NCBI RefSeq assembly: GCF_000282515.1
Contig: NZ_AKJD01000038.1
Span: forward strand, 1-64,000
Source of the DNA: Pseudomonas sp. GM80
Lineage (GTDB): Bacteria; Pseudomonadota; Gammaproteobacteria; Pseudomonadales; Pseudomonadaceae
Direction: 5' to 3'
DNA: 64,000 nucleotides
Part shown: one piece after another, positions 45,171 to 55,296 of the stretch
How positions within the stretch are numbered: the first letter of the stretch is position 1
How the letters are laid out: every line of letters starts with the position of its first letter
Translations under genes and position numbers: made by a program
Notes under the pieces: generated by a model
Seen by the model: only the letters and a program-made list of their open reading frames with translations
Told to the model about the DNA's origin: nothing
The model's database searches: none

Positions 45171-47117
45171 TCAGACGCGAAAGGCCTGCACGGCTGTATG
45201 CAGTTGGCCGCCAAGTACCAGCAAGTTCTCGCCCTGTTCGCGACCTTGGCCGATCCGCAGCAAGTTATCCCCACCCAACTGATGAATCCGCTCGCTGTGG
45301 TTGCGAATCTCGCTGACTGCGCCACTTTGTTGCGCCGTCACGTCGGCAATGCGGATTGCCGTGTCGGAAATGGTCTGGATCGCACCGACAATTTTATCCA
45401 GCGCGCCATCCGCCGCCTGCGCCTGATTGGCCGTGGCTTCGGCGTGTTCGACCTGTGCGCGCATGCCTTCGACCGATTGCCGCGCCGCCGTTTGCAGTCC
45501 GGCAATCAGCGTCTGAATTTCCGCCGTAGCCCCGGCGGTGCGCTGCGCCAGTGAGCGTACTTCCTCGGCGACTACAGCAAAACCACGACCCATTTCCCCA
45601 GCCCGCGCCGCTTCAATCGCCGCGTTTAGGGCCAGCAGATTGGTCTGGTCGGCAATCGAGCGAATCACCGTCAACACACCACCGATGGTCGCTGACTCCT
45701 CAGCCAGATGCTCGATCATCTGCGCATTGCCTTGCACTTCACCGACCAAGGCATGCAGTCCGGTCAGGCTTTGGCCGATCACTGTCTGGCCGTGCTCCAC
45801 GGCCAGTCCGGCATGACGGCTGGCGTCTGCGGCCTGCTGCGCATCGCCGGCCACTTGCTGAATGGTCGCTTCCAGTTCACCGAGGGAGTCGCGGATCAGC
45901 GCGGTATCGCCGGCCTGATGTTCGGCGCCGCTGTGCAGATCGTTACTCAGTTCGGCGAGGGTGCGACTGCTGCCCGCGACTTGTTCAGCATTGCCACGAA
46001 TGGTGCCGACCAGGTCCACCAGATAGGCGCGCAAGCGATTGAGCGAAGCCTCGATGTCGTGCAGTTCACGGTTGGTCTTACCCAGATGAATGTCGCGGCT
46101 GAAGTCGCCCTCGGCCCAGGTTGAAAGCGCCGGGGCGAGATTGGTCAGGGTGCGCGAGAGCCGCCGCTGCAAGGTATCGATCAGCAACGCGATCAGCAGA
46201 ATCAAGCCGATCATCACACCTTGCATCAGGCGCACTTCGCCTTGAATTTGCCCGTGTTGCGCACGCACCACCGGTTCCAGGCCGGCGATGGCCTGCTGCA
46301 CAGCGGTGATTTTCTGGTGGGTGGCGGTACTGAGTTCGGTGCGTTTCTGGATCTGCTCCCGGGTACGCGCCAGCTCCGCCGGATAGCGCCCGAGCAGGCT
46401 GTTGAGTTCACGTTTGAGGCCGACACCGGCATCTTCGGCGACGGTTTTTTCGCTGCTTTCGATGCCCATCATCGCGGCGAAATCGTCGCTGCCCGATTCG
46501 TTGCTGGCGACGACGCCGAGCAAGGGTAGGGCATCAATTGCTTGAGCCTGGGAGCGGATATTAGTGACTTCGCGCTCAACGTCGGCGGCCAGTTCACTGC
46601 GCCCGCTGCTGACCAGCTTGTCCCGTGCCAGCGACAGTTTGCCCAGGTGCTGCGAAGCGGCGAGCAGCGGCGTCAGATAAGCCGCATTGCCATTGGCGTA
46701 GGTGCTGAGTTGATCGAGACTGGCGCTCAGTTCACGTTCGGCCTGCAACAACAAGGCTTGCGGATCGCCGGCCAGTTTGCCGGCAGCGAGCAGGTCGGTT
46801 TTGCTGAATTCTTCCAGGCCAGTCAGGCTCGGACGCAGGGTGTCGGCCAGCGCTGGCGGTAATTCATTCAGTTCTGTCTGCAGGCCGGCGATGGCTTGGC
46901 TGGCGGCGCTCAGGCGCAAGGCGTCACCGCTGGCGAGGTAATCCTCGACGTTGCGCGCCACCTCATTCTGAAATTGCTGCGACAACCCCAGATACCGCTC
47001 CATCAACAGATACGGGCGTTCGAGGGCTTTTTGCGACCACCACAACGTGGCGCCGAGTGCGAGGCACACGGCGACCAGCAGCAGCGTATTGAGATTGGTG
47101 AGCAACTTCAGGCGCAT
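45171..47117 (-). CDS. Methyl-accepting chemotaxis protein, CtpL-like
   Basis: A 648-residue chemoreceptor. Membrane helix 1 is at residues 5-25 ([21 protein letters not shown]), followed by a large helical periplasmic sensor (about 260 residues), helix 2 ([16 protein letters not shown], near 300), HAMP, and the signalling hairpin [20 protein letters not shown]. Its place between gcbA and aroQ matches PA4844 (CtpL, described for phosphate taxis); the ligand here is not proven. The ATG at 47117 is the likely start; an ATG four codons upstream is possible. Confidence 0.9.
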   Translation of the reverse strand: MRLKLLTNLNTLLLVAVCLALGATLWWSQKALERPYLLMERYLGLSQQFQNEVARNVEDYLASGDALRLSAASQAIAGLQTELNELPPALADTLRPSLTGLEEFSKTDLLAAGKLAGDPQALLLQAERELSASLDQLSTYANGNAAYLTPLLAASQHLGKLSLARDKLVSSGRSELAADVEREVTNIRSQAQAIDALPLLGVVASNESGSDDFAAMMGIESSEKTVAEDAGVGLKRELNSLLGRYPAELARTREQIQKRTELSTATHQKITAVQQAIAGLEPVVRAQHGQIQGEVRLMQGVMIGLILLIALLIDTLQRRLSRTLTNLAPALSTWAEGDFSRDIHLGKTNRELHDIEASLNRLRAYLVDLVGTIRGNAEQVAGSSRTLAELSNDLHSGAEHQAGDTALIRDSLGELEATIQQVAGDAQQAADASRHAGLAVEHGQTVIGQSLTGLHALVGEVQGNAQMIEHLAEESATIGGVLTVIRSIADQTNLLALNAAIEAARAGEMGRGFAVVAEEVRSLAQRTAGATAEIQTLIAGLQTAARQSVEGMRAQVEHAEATANQAQAADGALDKIVGAIQTISDTAIRIADVTAQQSGAVSEIRNHSERIHQLGGDNLLRIGQGREQGENLLVLGGQLHTAVQAFRV

Positions 47118-47168
47118 GACGGCTACCAACGGCAGAAATGGTAAGCGCCTGAATTTATTGCGGTTCTG

Positions 47169-48839
47169 TTACAGGGTTATGACCGATTCGGTGGAATCCG
47201 ATGAAAAAGTGGCACTTTGCTTTGATTCGCGCGCGGTCTGCACACGATTGCGCCCGGCACCCTTGGCACGGTACAGCGCCTCATCGGCCTGGCTGGCCAT
47301 CATCAGGCTGTCGCAATCGTCATGCATCTCCACCACGCCGGCGCTGAAGGTGCACCACAAATCCTGCGGTTGCGCCGGGTAATGGATCTCGGCGAAGCGC
47401 TGACGGATTTCGTCGAGCACTTTGTGCGCAGCTTCCATATCGGTGTCGGGCATGACGATGGCGAACTCTTCACCGCCATAGCGGCCGATGAAGTCGGTCT
47501 TGCGCAAGCGCTGTTTAAGGAACAGTGCGAGGCTCTTGATCACGCGGTCGCCCATTGGGTGGCCGTGGCTGTCGTTGACCCGTTTGAAGTGGTCGATGTC
47601 GAGCATGGCAAAGCTCAACGGCTTGTTCTCGCGGCGGGCGCGGAACGAGCAGTCTTCGAGCAATTGCAGAATGTGCGTGTGGTTGTACAAACCGGTGAGG
47701 CTGTCGCGGACCATTCGCGCTTTCAGATTGCGCGCGCGGGCGGCGCGGTTGCGCACGGTAGTGATCAGATGGCGCGGCTTGATCGGTTTGGTCAGGAAGT
47801 CGTCGCCGCCCTCGCTCATCGCGTCGAGCTGCTTGTCCAGATCGTCCTCGGCCGACAGATAGATGATCGGCACGCTGACATAACGGTCGTTGTGGCGGAT
47901 CACCTTGGCCAGTTCGGTGCCGGTGCAGGCCGGCATGTACATGTCGAGAATGATCAGGTCAGGCTGGAAATCCGCCAGTTCGGCCATCGCCTGAATCGGT
48001 TCGATCAAAGTGCGGGTGACGATGCCGGCGCTGTTGAGCAGGCGCTCGGTGTGCAGGGCCTGTGCGCGCGAATCGTCGATGATCAGCACTTTGTAAGGTT
48101 CGTACTGGGCGACGCAGGTGAGGACTTCGATCTTTTCCAGCAGGCTCGACGCTTCGAGGGTGCCGGTGAGGAACTCCTGGCCACCGGCGCGCACGGCGGC
48201 GAGACGGGTCGGGGTGTCGGTTTCATGCAGGCTGAAGAACAGCAACGGCAGCGGTTCATCCAGACCGACCTGGGCTTCGGCGGCGAGCTTCAGGCCGACA
48301 CCGGTACCGCTGAAATCCACGTCCATGACGATCGCCGCGGGCAAGCGCTCGACCATCGAGGAGCGAAACGCGGAAACGCTGTCCAGCGCCTGCGCGCTCA
48401 ACCCGAAGAATTCCAGTTGTTTGGCCAGACGCTCGGCACGGTCGTGATCCTGCAGCATCACGTAAATCGGTTTGCGCAGCGGCGGCAGGAACGTCTGGTC
48501 GAGTTGATCGCCATGGCGCAGGCCGGTGCGCGACAAGCGCTGCATCAAGCGATTGAGGTCGGTGATCAGGCCGCTGCTGAGGCGGCCGCGATTGGCGTCC
48601 ACCGCTTCCAGCGACTGGCTGATGTGGTGCGCGAGTTGCGTGTGTTCCGGCTGTTCGAAACGCTCGGCAAAACGCAGCAGGCGCAAGTTCGCCTCGCTCA
48701 ATTCGGCGAGGTCGACGGTGGACCATTCACTGCGTTGCAGGCGCTGCCATATCTCAAGAATCTGACGTGCCTGATGAATTACCCGCTGGGCAAAGTGGTG
48801 CTTGAGACGCTCACGGCTGGGGTCTTCTGGCTCGGTCAT
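47169..48839 (-). CDS. gcbA: Diguanylate cyclase response regulator GcbA
   Basis: A 556-residue cytosolic protein. Residues 1-120 are helical and Hpt-like. Residues 128-245 resemble a receiver (AIVMDVDF) but lack the conserved C-terminal lysine (FLTGTLE instead of a K-P/T motif), so it may be a pseudo-receiver. Residues 253-370 are an intact receiver (LIIDDSRAQ; IILDMYMP; FLTKPIKP). The C-terminus is GGDEF with an active RYGGEEF and an RKTD inhibitory site five residues before it. It makes cyclic di-GMP. The place beside DUF2333 and the CtpL-like receptor matches GcbA/PA4843, involved in attachment and dispersal. Confidence 0.9.
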   Translation of the reverse strand: MTEPEDPSRERLKHHFAQRVIHQARQILEIWQRLQRSEWSTVDLAELSEANLRLLRFAERFEQPEHTQLAHHISQSLEAVDANRGRLSSGLITDLNRLMQRLSRTGLRHGDQLDQTFLPPLRKPIYVMLQDHDRAERLAKQLEFFGLSAQALDSVSAFRSSMVERLPAAIVMDVDFSGTGVGLKLAAEAQVGLDEPLPLLFFSLHETDTPTRLAAVRAGGQEFLTGTLEASSLLEKIEVLTCVAQYEPYKVLIIDDSRAQALHTERLLNSAGIVTRTLIEPIQAMAELADFQPDLIILDMYMPACTGTELAKVIRHNDRYVSVPIIYLSAEDDLDKQLDAMSEGGDDFLTKPIKPRHLITTVRNRAARARNLKARMVRDSLTGLYNHTHILQLLEDCSFRARRENKPLSFAMLDIDHFKRVNDSHGHPMGDRVIKSLALFLKQRLRKTDFIGRYGGEEFAIVMPDTDMEAAHKVLDEIRQRFAEIHYPAQPQDLWCTFSAGVVEMHDDCDSLMMASQADEALYRAKGAGRNRVQTARESKQSATFSSDSTESVITL

Positions 48840-49275
48840 ATCCTGACTACTAGTTAGGCTGCATGCTGAGATCGACTGGTGGCTCTATGCTAGCACCTCT
48901 TTTCCCTTAGACGAGTGTCGTACATCAATAATCTGCAGTACGACACAATTCAGTTTCTGACCGAAGAGTTCTGTTTTCGACCTGTTCGTCGGCGAAGTCC
49001 CCGCTAACCGGGCGTATTCCCGGTCAGGTGCTTAACTCAGGGTGATTTCTCGCGGGCGTTCGTATCCATGCGCTGAATGAGCGTTTGGCGGATTTTCCAA
49101 GGTCCGCATCAGCCCGGATACACATGGCGGCCTCAGGGATTCCCCTAGTTCTGATCGATACGTCATTCGCCCACATCATTTGCGGCTTATCTTTGCCGGC
49201 GGGTGCCCGGCCTTGGCACGTTGTTGTATGGTTGTGGTCGAACCGTTGAACCCAAGTGATTGAAAGGATATCGCC
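48840..49275. other. Non-coding divergent region, gcbA / DUF2333
   Basis: About 435 bases with no supported gene. A small hairpin (ACCGGG-N6-CCCGGT, 49007-49024) is present. It should hold the promoters of gcbA and of the DUF2333 gene, but none was clear. A TTGGCACG at 49213 lacks a proper -12 element. Confidence 0.5.
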
Positions 49276-50343
49276 ATGCTGGACTGGAAAAACCGCGCGG
49301 GCAGCGCGCCTGAACGTGCCGCTGAACCCAAGTCGGCCACCCGCAGCTACGTTGGCGGGCTGTTGTTCAGCCGCGCACTGGCCACCTTGATCGGCATTTA
49401 CCTGCTGGTGACCATTGGCCTCGGCTGGTACTGGAGCCAGGAGCCCGCGCTGTTTCCGGTGGCGCAAAATGCCCAGGCGGCAGCCGAGAAAGAAGGCAAA
49501 AAAATGGTGGTCGGCTACACCACGGTGGAAACCCTGAAGACCGTCGCCGGCACCTTGCTCGACAAGCCGGGCGGTTATATTTCCAACGATCGTTTTCCGC
49601 CTGGCCTGTGGATGGACAACACGCCAAGCTGGGAATACGGCGTGCTGGTCCAGGTCCGCGACCTGACGCGCGCCCTGCGCAAAGACTTCGCCCGCTCGCA
49701 ATCGCAGTCGGCTGAAGATGCCGATCTGGCCAAGGCCGAGCCGCGCTTCAACTTCGACAACAAGAGCTGGATCCTGCCGTCCAGCGAGTCGGAATATCAG
49801 GAAGGCATCAATTCCCTGAGCCGCTATCAGGCACGTCTGTCTGACCCTACCCAGAAGAACGCACTGTTTTATGCGCGCGCCGATAACCTCAACAACTGGC
49901 TGGGCGATGTCGGCACTCGTCTTGGTTCGCTGTCGCAACGGCTGTCGGCCAGCGTTGGCCGGGTCAAGCTCAACACGGCGCTGAAAACCGAGGTTCCGGC
50001 GGTCGGCGAAGTGCCGCAGGTTGACGAAGAAGTCGTCGAGACACCGTGGATGCAGATCGACAACGTGTTCTACGAAGCACGCGGTCAGGCGTGGGCGCTG
50101 TCGCATTTGCTGCGCGCGATTGAAGTCGACTTCGCCGATGTTTTGGCGAAGAAGAACGCCACGGTCAGCGTGCGTCAGATCATCCGTGAGCTGGAAGCCT
50201 CGCAGGAACCGGTCTGGAGCCCGATGATTCTTAACGGCAGCGGCTTCGGCGTCTTGGCCAACCACTCGTTGGTCATGGCCAACTATATTTCCCGTGCCAA
50301 CGCCGCTGTGATCGATCTGCGTCAACTGCTCAATCAGGGATGA
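49276..50343 (+). CDS. DUF2333 family protein
   Basis: A 355-residue protein with a short cytoplasmic start, one membrane helix (ALATLIGIYLLVTIGLGWYW, residues 35-55) and a large soluble part, probably periplasmic. The gene is conserved next to gcbA and the NUDIX gene in pseudomonads. No catalytic motif is recognised. An AAAGGAT site precedes the ATG. Confidence 0.85.
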   Translation: MLDWKNRAGSAPERAAEPKSATRSYVGGLLFSRALATLIGIYLLVTIGLGWYWSQEPALFPVAQNAQAAAEKEGKKMVVGYTTVETLKTVAGTLLDKPGGYISNDRFPPGLWMDNTPSWEYGVLVQVRDLTRALRKDFARSQSQSAEDADLAKAEPRFNFDNKSWILPSSESEYQEGINSLSRYQARLSDPTQKNALFYARADNLNNWLGDVGTRLGSLSQRLSASVGRVKLNTALKTEVPAVGEVPQVDEEVVETPWMQIDNVFYEARGQAWALSHLLRAIEVDFADVLAKKNATVSVRQIIRELEASQEPVWSPMILNGSGFGVLANHSLVMANYISRANAAVIDLRQLLNQG

Positions 50344-50346
50344 GTC

Positions 50347-50904
50347 ATGTCCGATAGCGTGAAAGAAGCGGCGCACCGTGCCGCTTCGGATGCCGAACAG
50401 ATCGCCTGGGTCGACGAGCAGGACAACCTGCTCGGCGCGCTGGTGCGTTCCGAGTTGCGCGAGCGCGGGCTGATCGGGCGGGGCACTTACATCATGCTGT
50501 TCAATTCCGCCGGTGAGCTTTGCGTGCATCGGCGCACCTTGAGCAAGGCGATTTATCCCGGTTACTGGGACGTCGCGGCGGGCGGGATGGTGCAGGCCGA
50601 CGAAACCTACGCCGAGTCGGCGGCCCGTGAGCTGGAAGAGGAGTTGGGCGTGAGCGGCGTGGAACTCACGGCGCACGACCATTTCTTTTTCGAAGACACC
50701 GGTAACCGGCTCTGGTGTTCGGCGTTTTCCGCCGTGTGGGACGGCCCGCTGATCCTGCAACCGGAAGAAGTGCTGGAAGCGCGCTTTATTCCGGTCGGGC
50801 AGGTGATGCAGGAAATCCAGCAAAAGCCCTACTGCCCGGACTCCTTGGCCGCTTTGAAGCGCTATCTGAAGGCGCAGCAAAGCGACGTCGCAAAGAACAC
50901 ATAA
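50347..50904 (+). CDS. NUDIX hydrolase, YfcD-like
   Basis: A 185-residue protein with a complete Nudix box, GGMVQADETYAESAARELEEELG (G-x5-E-x7-REL-x-EEL-G). The C-terminal part and overall form match the YfcD group that includes IDI-like hydrolases; the substrate is unknown. It starts 3 bases after the DUF2333 stop, so the two are cotranscribed. Confidence 0.9.
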   Translation: MSDSVKEAAHRAASDAEQIAWVDEQDNLLGALVRSELRERGLIGRGTYIMLFNSAGELCVHRRTLSKAIYPGYWDVAAGGMVQADETYAESAARELEEELGVSGVELTAHDHFFFEDTGNRLWCSAFSAVWDGPLILQPEEVLEARFIPVGQVMQEIQQKPYCPDSLAALKRYLKAQQSDVAKNT

Positions 50905-51007
50905 ATTGGCGCCGATTGGCACTTAGCAATCGGGATTTTTGCCGTTACACTGCGCGACCTTTTTTCAAACTGCACCGGATAGTTTGAGGTTGGCCTGCTG
51001 ACACACT

Positions 51008-51090
51008 GTAGGAGCTGCCGAAGGCTGCGATCTTTTGATCCTGGTTTTTAAAATCAAAATCAAAAGATCGCAGCCTTCGGCAGCTCCTAC
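51008..51090. repeat. REP-type palindrome
   Basis: A full element of the GCCGAAGGC subtype with an altered inner loop (CCTGGTTTTTAAAATCAAAA). It lies between the NUDIX gene and sui1. Confidence 0.92.
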
Positions 51091-51212
51091 ATGTCAGCTG
51101 TCCAGGAATCGATATCCGGTGCAGTAGCGCTGCCCCTGCCTGAGTGGGGCTTCGCGGTCGCTGACCTTGCCCAAGGTTGCGATCAGTCTTTGTCCTCCCA
51201 AGAGGATTGCCG

Positions 51213-51584
51213 GTGGCCAAAAAAGCCGCATCCTTCGCCGCCCTTGGTGGCCTGGTATTTTCCACCGACGCAGGTCGTCATTGCCCGGAATGCAGTAAGC
51301 CGGTGGACGCCTGTATCTGCAAACAAACCGTGATCCCGGCAGGCGACGGCATTGCCCGCGTGCGACGCGAGAGCAAAGGCCGTGGCGGCAAGACGGTGAC
51401 CACCATCACCGGCGTGCCCCTGGCCGAAGACGCGCTCAAAGAGTTGGCGACAACGTTGAAGAAACGTTGCGGCACTGGCGGGGCGTTGAAAGACGGCATC
51501 ATCGAAATCCAGGGCGATCATGTCGAGCTACTCTTGGCTGAGCTGATCAAGCACGGTTTCAAAGCGAAGAAGTCCGGCGGCTAG
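51213..51584 (+). CDS. Sui1/eIF1-like translation factor
   Basis: A 123-residue YciH/SUI1 family protein. It has a small zinc-binding-like N-terminus (HCPECSKPVDACICK) and the eIF1 fold (RRESKGRGGKTVTTITG; GIIEIQGDHVELLL). I chose the GTG at 51213, which has AGAGG ahead of it and gives VAKKAASFAALGG, the usual family start. Bacterial members have been linked to initiation fidelity; the role is not firmly known. Confidence 0.9.
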   Translation: MAKKAASFAALGGLVFSTDAGRHCPECSKPVDACICKQTVIPAGDGIARVRRESKGRGGKTVTTITGVPLAEDALKELATTLKKRCGTGGALKDGIIEIQGDHVELLLAELIKHGFKAKKSGG

Positions 51585-51588
51585 CAGC

Positions 51589-51666
51589 CTCTGTGAAATC
51601 CATCTGCGGCTTGATCCGGCACTGAAATACTTCAGGTCCGGCGTCGTCTCCATGGTTTTCACAGAG
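51589..51666. repeat. Inverted repeat after sui1
   Basis: CTCTGTGAAA (51589-51598) and TTTCACAGAG (51657-51666) are perfect 10-base inverted arms 58 bases apart. The first arm begins 4 bases after the sui1 stop. The meaning is unknown. Confidence 0.5.
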
Positions 51667-51698
51667 CCTGTTCATGACCGGTTTCTAAACTCCACGCG

Positions 51699-51725
51699 GT
51701 CAGCGCGGTCTACCGCCGCGCTGAC
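51699..51725. promoter_or_regulatory. Hairpin in the speA leader
   Basis: GTCAGCGCGG and CCGCGCTGAC are perfect 10-base arms with a 7-base loop, about 80 bases before speA. There is no U-run. It may be a leader structure for speA or a processed end for sui1. Confidence 0.4.
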
Positions 51726-51803
51726 GAATCGTCATTTTCATTCTTTAGACTGCGCCGGCCTGCAATCAGGCGACGCACTATGACTTCTTTATAGGGGACT
51801 TCG

Positions 51804-53717
51804 ATGTCCGTACGACGCACACGTAAAGACGATGGCAGCCAATGGACAGTTGCGGACAGCCGCAGTGTTTACGGGATTCGCCATTGGGGGGCCGGGTATT
51901 TCGCGATCAATGAAGCCGGTCGCGTCGAAGTTCGTCCGAACGGCCCGAAAAGTTCGCCTATCGACCTGTTCGAGCAAGTCGACCAACTGCGCAAAAGCGG
52001 TTTGTCCTTGCCGTTGCTGGTGCGTTTCCCCGACATCCTGCAAGACCGTGTCCGCCAGTTGACCGGCGCTTTCGATGCGAACATCGAGCGCCTGGAATAC
52101 CAGAGCAAGTACACCGCGCTGTACCCGATCAAGGTTAACCAGCAAGAAGCGGTGATCGAGAACATCATCGCCACCCAGGACGTCTCCATCGGTCTGGAAG
52201 CCGGCTCCAAGCCTGAGTTGCTGGCCGTGCTGGCGCTGGCGCCGAAGGGCGGCACCATCGTCTGCAACGGTTACAAGGACCGCGAGTTCATTCGTCTGGC
52301 GCTGATGGGCCAGAAGCTTGGCCACAACGTGTTCATCGTCATTGAGAAAGAATCCGAAGTCGCTCTGGTGATCGAAGAAGCCGCCTCGCTGAAGGTCAAG
52401 CCACAGGTTGGCCTGCGCGTGCGCCTGTCGTCGCTGGCGTCGTCGAAGTGGGCGGACACCGGTGGCGAGAAATCCAAATTCGGTCTGTCGGCGGCACAGT
52501 TGCTGTCGGTGGTCGAGCGCTTCCGCGCGGCTGGCCTGGATCAGGGCATTCGCCTGCTGCACTTCCACATGGGCTCGCAGATTGCCAACCTGGCTGACTA
52601 TCAGCACGGTTTCAAAGAAGCGATTCGTTACTACGGCGAACTGCGCAACCTCGGTCTGCCGGTCGATCACATCGACGTCGGTGGCGGTCTGGGTGTCGAC
52701 TACGACGGCACGCACTCGCGTAACGCCAGTTCGATCAACTACGACATGGACGATTACGCCGGTGTCGTGGTCGGCATGCTCAAGGAATTCTGCGACGCGC
52801 AGGCCCTGCCGCATCCGCACATCTTCTCCGAGAGCGGCCGTTCGCTGACGGCGCACCACGCCATGCTGGTGGTGCAGGTGACCGACGTCGAGAAACACAA
52901 CGACGAAATCCCGCAGATCGAAAACAAGGAATCGCTGCCGGAAACCGTACAGTGGCTGGTTGACCTGCTCGGCCCGACCGACATCGAAATGGTCACCGAA
53001 ACCTACTGGCGCGCCACCCACTACATGAGCGACGTGGCCGCGCAGTACGCCGACGGCAAACTGACCCTGGCTGAAAAAGCCTTGGCCGAGCAGTGCTACT
53101 TCGCGGTGTGCCGTCGCCTGCACAACTCGCTGAAAGCCCGTCAGCGTTCGCACCGCCAAGTGCTCGACGAGCTCAACGACAAGCTGGCCGACAAGTACAT
53201 CTGCAACTTCTCGGTGTTCCAGAGCCTGCCGGACACTTGGGCGATCGATCAGGTCCTGCCGATCATCCCGCTGCACCGTCTCGACGAAGAGCCGCTGCGC
53301 CGCGCCGTGCTGCAGGATCTGACCTGCGACTCCGACGGCAAGATCAATCAGTACGTCGACGAGCAGAGCATCGAAACCAGCCTGCCGGTACACGGTTTGA
53401 ACGAAGGCGAAGACTACCTGCTGGGCGTGTTCCTGGTCGGCGCCTATCAGGAAATCCTTGGCGACATGCACAACCTGTTCGGTGACACCGACTCGGTGAA
53501 CATCTATCAGAACGCCGATGGCAGCGTGTACCACGCCGGCATCGAGACCCACGACACCATCGAAGACATGCTGCGTTACGTGCACTTGTCGCCGGAAGAA
53601 CTGATGACCCACTACCGCGACAAGTGCGCCAGTGCGCGCATCAGTGCCAGCGAGCGCACGCAGTTCCTCGATGCCTTGCGTCTGGGCCTGACCCGTTCCT
53701 CCTACCTGTCTTCCTGA
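51804..53717 (+). CDS. speA: Biosynthetic arginine decarboxylase SpeA
   Basis: A 637-residue PLP enzyme that converts arginine to agmatine for polyamine synthesis. The PLP lysine is in LYPIKVNQQ (residue about 112), followed by [12 protein letters not shown], the phosphate-binding [14 protein letters not shown] and the HIFSESGR segment. Normal length. GGGGA lies before the ATG. Confidence 0.97.
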   Translation: MSVRRTRKDDGSQWTVADSRSVYGIRHWGAGYFAINEAGRVEVRPNGPKSSPIDLFEQVDQLRKSGLSLPLLVRFPDILQDRVRQLTGAFDANIERLEYQSKYTALYPIKVNQQEAVIENIIATQDVSIGLEAGSKPELLAVLALAPKGGTIVCNGYKDREFIRLALMGQKLGHNVFIVIEKESEVALVIEEAASLKVKPQVGLRVRLSSLASSKWADTGGEKSKFGLSAAQLLSVVERFRAAGLDQGIRLLHFHMGSQIANLADYQHGFKEAIRYYGELRNLGLPVDHIDVGGGLGVDYDGTHSRNASSINYDMDDYAGVVVGMLKEFCDAQALPHPHIFSESGRSLTAHHAMLVVQVTDVEKHNDEIPQIENKESLPETVQWLVDLLGPTDIEMVTETYWRATHYMSDVAAQYADGKLTLAEKALAEQCYFAVCRRLHNSLKARQRSHRQVLDELNDKLADKYICNFSVFQSLPDTWAIDQVLPIIPLHRLDEEPLRRAVLQDLTCDSDGKINQYVDEQSIETSLPVHGLNEGEDYLLGVFLVGAYQEILGDMHNLFGDTDSVNIYQNADGSVYHAGIETHDTIEDMLRYVHLSPEELMTHYRDKCASARISASERTQFLDALRLGLTRSSYLSS

Positions 53718-53735
53718 CATCGGCTGTGATCTCGC

Positions 53736-53786
53736 CGGGTTGTCTGAATTTTCCCCACACGCTGTGGAAAATTCGGATAACCCGGT
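53736..53786. terminator. Long hairpin after speA
   Basis: CCGGGTTGTCTGAATTTTCC and its near-complement GGAAAATTCGGATAACCCGG form a 51-base imperfect hairpin starting 18 bases after the speA stop, with the inner perfect part TTTTCCCCACA/TGTGGAAAA. It probably ends the speA transcript, although no strong U-run follows. Confidence 0.6.
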
Positions 53787-53949
53787 GGGATATCTCCTAA
53801 ATTCCCTGCCAAATCCTCGCTTATCCCTGCCCGCAAACTCATTTGGTCTGCTTTTCGCGTAGGTCATTTCCTAAGTTGTACTTCGGCACTCTACTCGGCC
53901 ATGGCTCTCGGCGAGAATCCCCGGCCGCCCCTCCTGTAGAGATCCGCCT

Positions 53950-55296
53950 ATGTTTGATCCAGTCAACGAGCCGACGTTTCGTCTCGATGTAGCGGGCTTG
54001 TCCGACGCCTTCGAAGTGCTGGCGTTTTCCGGTAGCGAGGCCCTCAGCGAGCCGTTCGCCTTCGACATCGATGTGTTGGTCGAGGACGCGCAACTGGATC
54101 TCGCTGGCCTGTTGCACCGTTCGGTGTTTTTGCAGTTCGGCGCCGCGTGCAACGGCGTTCACGGGCTATTGCACAGTGTTGTCCAGCACGAGCACGGCCA
54201 GGGTTCGAGGCTGTGCCGGGTGCGGCTTGGCCCGAGGCTGAACTGCCTGGACCTGCGTTTCAGTCAGCGGGTGTTCAGTGCCTGTTCGATACCGCACATT
54301 CTCGCGCAGGTGCTCAAGGAGCACGGGATCGTCGGTGCCCAGCGACGCTTTGAGTTGGCGGGTGACTATCCGGCGCTGGCTTTCTGCACTCAGTACCGGG
54401 AATCGGATCTGCAATGGCTGCAGCGCTTGTGTGCGCAAGCCGGCATCCATTATCACTTCGAGCATCGACGCGACGGTCATTGCCTGGTGTTCGGCGACGA
54501 TGTCGCGCGCCTGCCGCGCGCAGGGGCGGCGCGTTTTGCTGGCGCGGCGGAGAACGAGGCGCCAGCGGTCCGCCGATGGCGCCTGCAGGATGTCTGGTCG
54601 CCCGATGCCCACGGCGCGCCAGTTGCACAAATGGCCGAGGGCGAAACCGATGTGCCGAGCCTGCGCAGTGGACGCTGGCTGCCGCTGGCGGGGCATCCGT
54701 TTGCCGAATGCAATCGCCAGTGGCTGTTGTCGCGGGTTGAACACCATGCTGATCTTTCGCAGGATCCGCCGTATGGCAACCGGGTTTTCGCCACCCTTAA
54801 TAACCCATCGCGTGTCCCCGACCTCCAACCCGTCAAGCCGCGGATGCACAGCCTGCAACGCGCCTGGGTGGTGGAAGTGGATGAGCCTCGCCCCGACTGC
54901 TCGCGGCCGGTGGCGGTGCAATTCGACTGGCTGTATCAGGGCGAAGGCGCCGCCGCCAGCCACTGTTGGCTGCCGTTGGCGCCGGCACTGGCCGACAAGG
55001 CATTGCCGTGGTTGCGTGAAGGGGTCGAGGTGGTGGTGAGTTTTCTTGAGGGTGATCCGGATCAACCGGTGATCAGTGGCGTGCTGCAGGCGCCGCTTGC
55101 CGATGAAGAAAAATCGCAGGAACCGGCCCCGCTGCCGGAGCATTTGCACAGTGAAGGCTTGCCGCAACTGTTGAAGAGCGCGCAACCGCTGGTGCTGTTG
55201 TGCCTGATGCCTGGCGGTGGCAGCTACAACCATTGTCGGCAGTCGGTTTGCAGCTGTCGGCTGGTCAGTGCGCTTGATCAGAGCGGTCGCGGATGA
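53950..55296 (+). CDS. Short VgrG-like T6SS tip protein
   Basis: A 448-residue protein with the gp27-like N-terminal part of VgrG (FRLDVAGLSDAFEVLAFSGS; ESDLQWLQRLCAQAGIHYHF near residue 155) and a gp5-type OB region (VAVQFDW; GVEVVVSFLEGDPDQPVISG near 365). It then ends within about 75 residues. The long gp5 C-terminal beta-prism/DUF2345 spike of a standard VgrG (about 650 residues) is missing, so it is a minimal or truncated tip. Its stop overlaps the DUF4123 gene start. No other T6SS structural gene is in the window. Confidence 0.85.
   Translation: MFDPVNEPTFRLDVAGLSDAFEVLAFSGSEALSEPFAFDIDVLVEDAQLDLAGLLHRSVFLQFGAACNGVHGLLHSVVQHEHGQGSRLCRVRLGPRLNCLDLRFSQRVFSACSIPHILAQVLKEHGIVGAQRRFELAGDYPALAFCTQYRESDLQWLQRLCAQAGIHYHFEHRRDGHCLVFGDDVARLPRAGAARFAGAAENEAPAVRRWRLQDVWSPDAHGAPVAQMAEGETDVPSLRSGRWLPLAGHPFAECNRQWLLSRVEHHADLSQDPPYGNRVFATLNNPSRVPDLQPVKPRMHSLQRAWVVEVDEPRPDCSRPVAVQFDWLYQGEGAAASHCWLPLAPALADKALPWLREGVEVVVSFLEGDPDQPVISGVLQAPLADEEKSQEPAPLPEHLHSEGLPQLLKSAQPLVLLCLMPGGGSYNHCRQSVCSCRLVSALDQSGRG

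Noticed and set aside
49213..49229. TTGGCACG as a sigma-54 promoter before DUF2333
   Set aside because: At the correct spacing the -12 element reads GTA rather than TGC, so the essential GC is missing.
49024..50922. A 632-codon open frame on the minus strand opposite DUF2333 and the NUDIX gene
   Set aside because: It is the antisense shadow of two well-supported genes in GC-rich DNA and shows no recognisable protein features.
51789..53867. A 692-codon open frame opposite speA
   Set aside because: It is antisense to an unmistakable arginine decarboxylase; its composition is that of a shadow frame.
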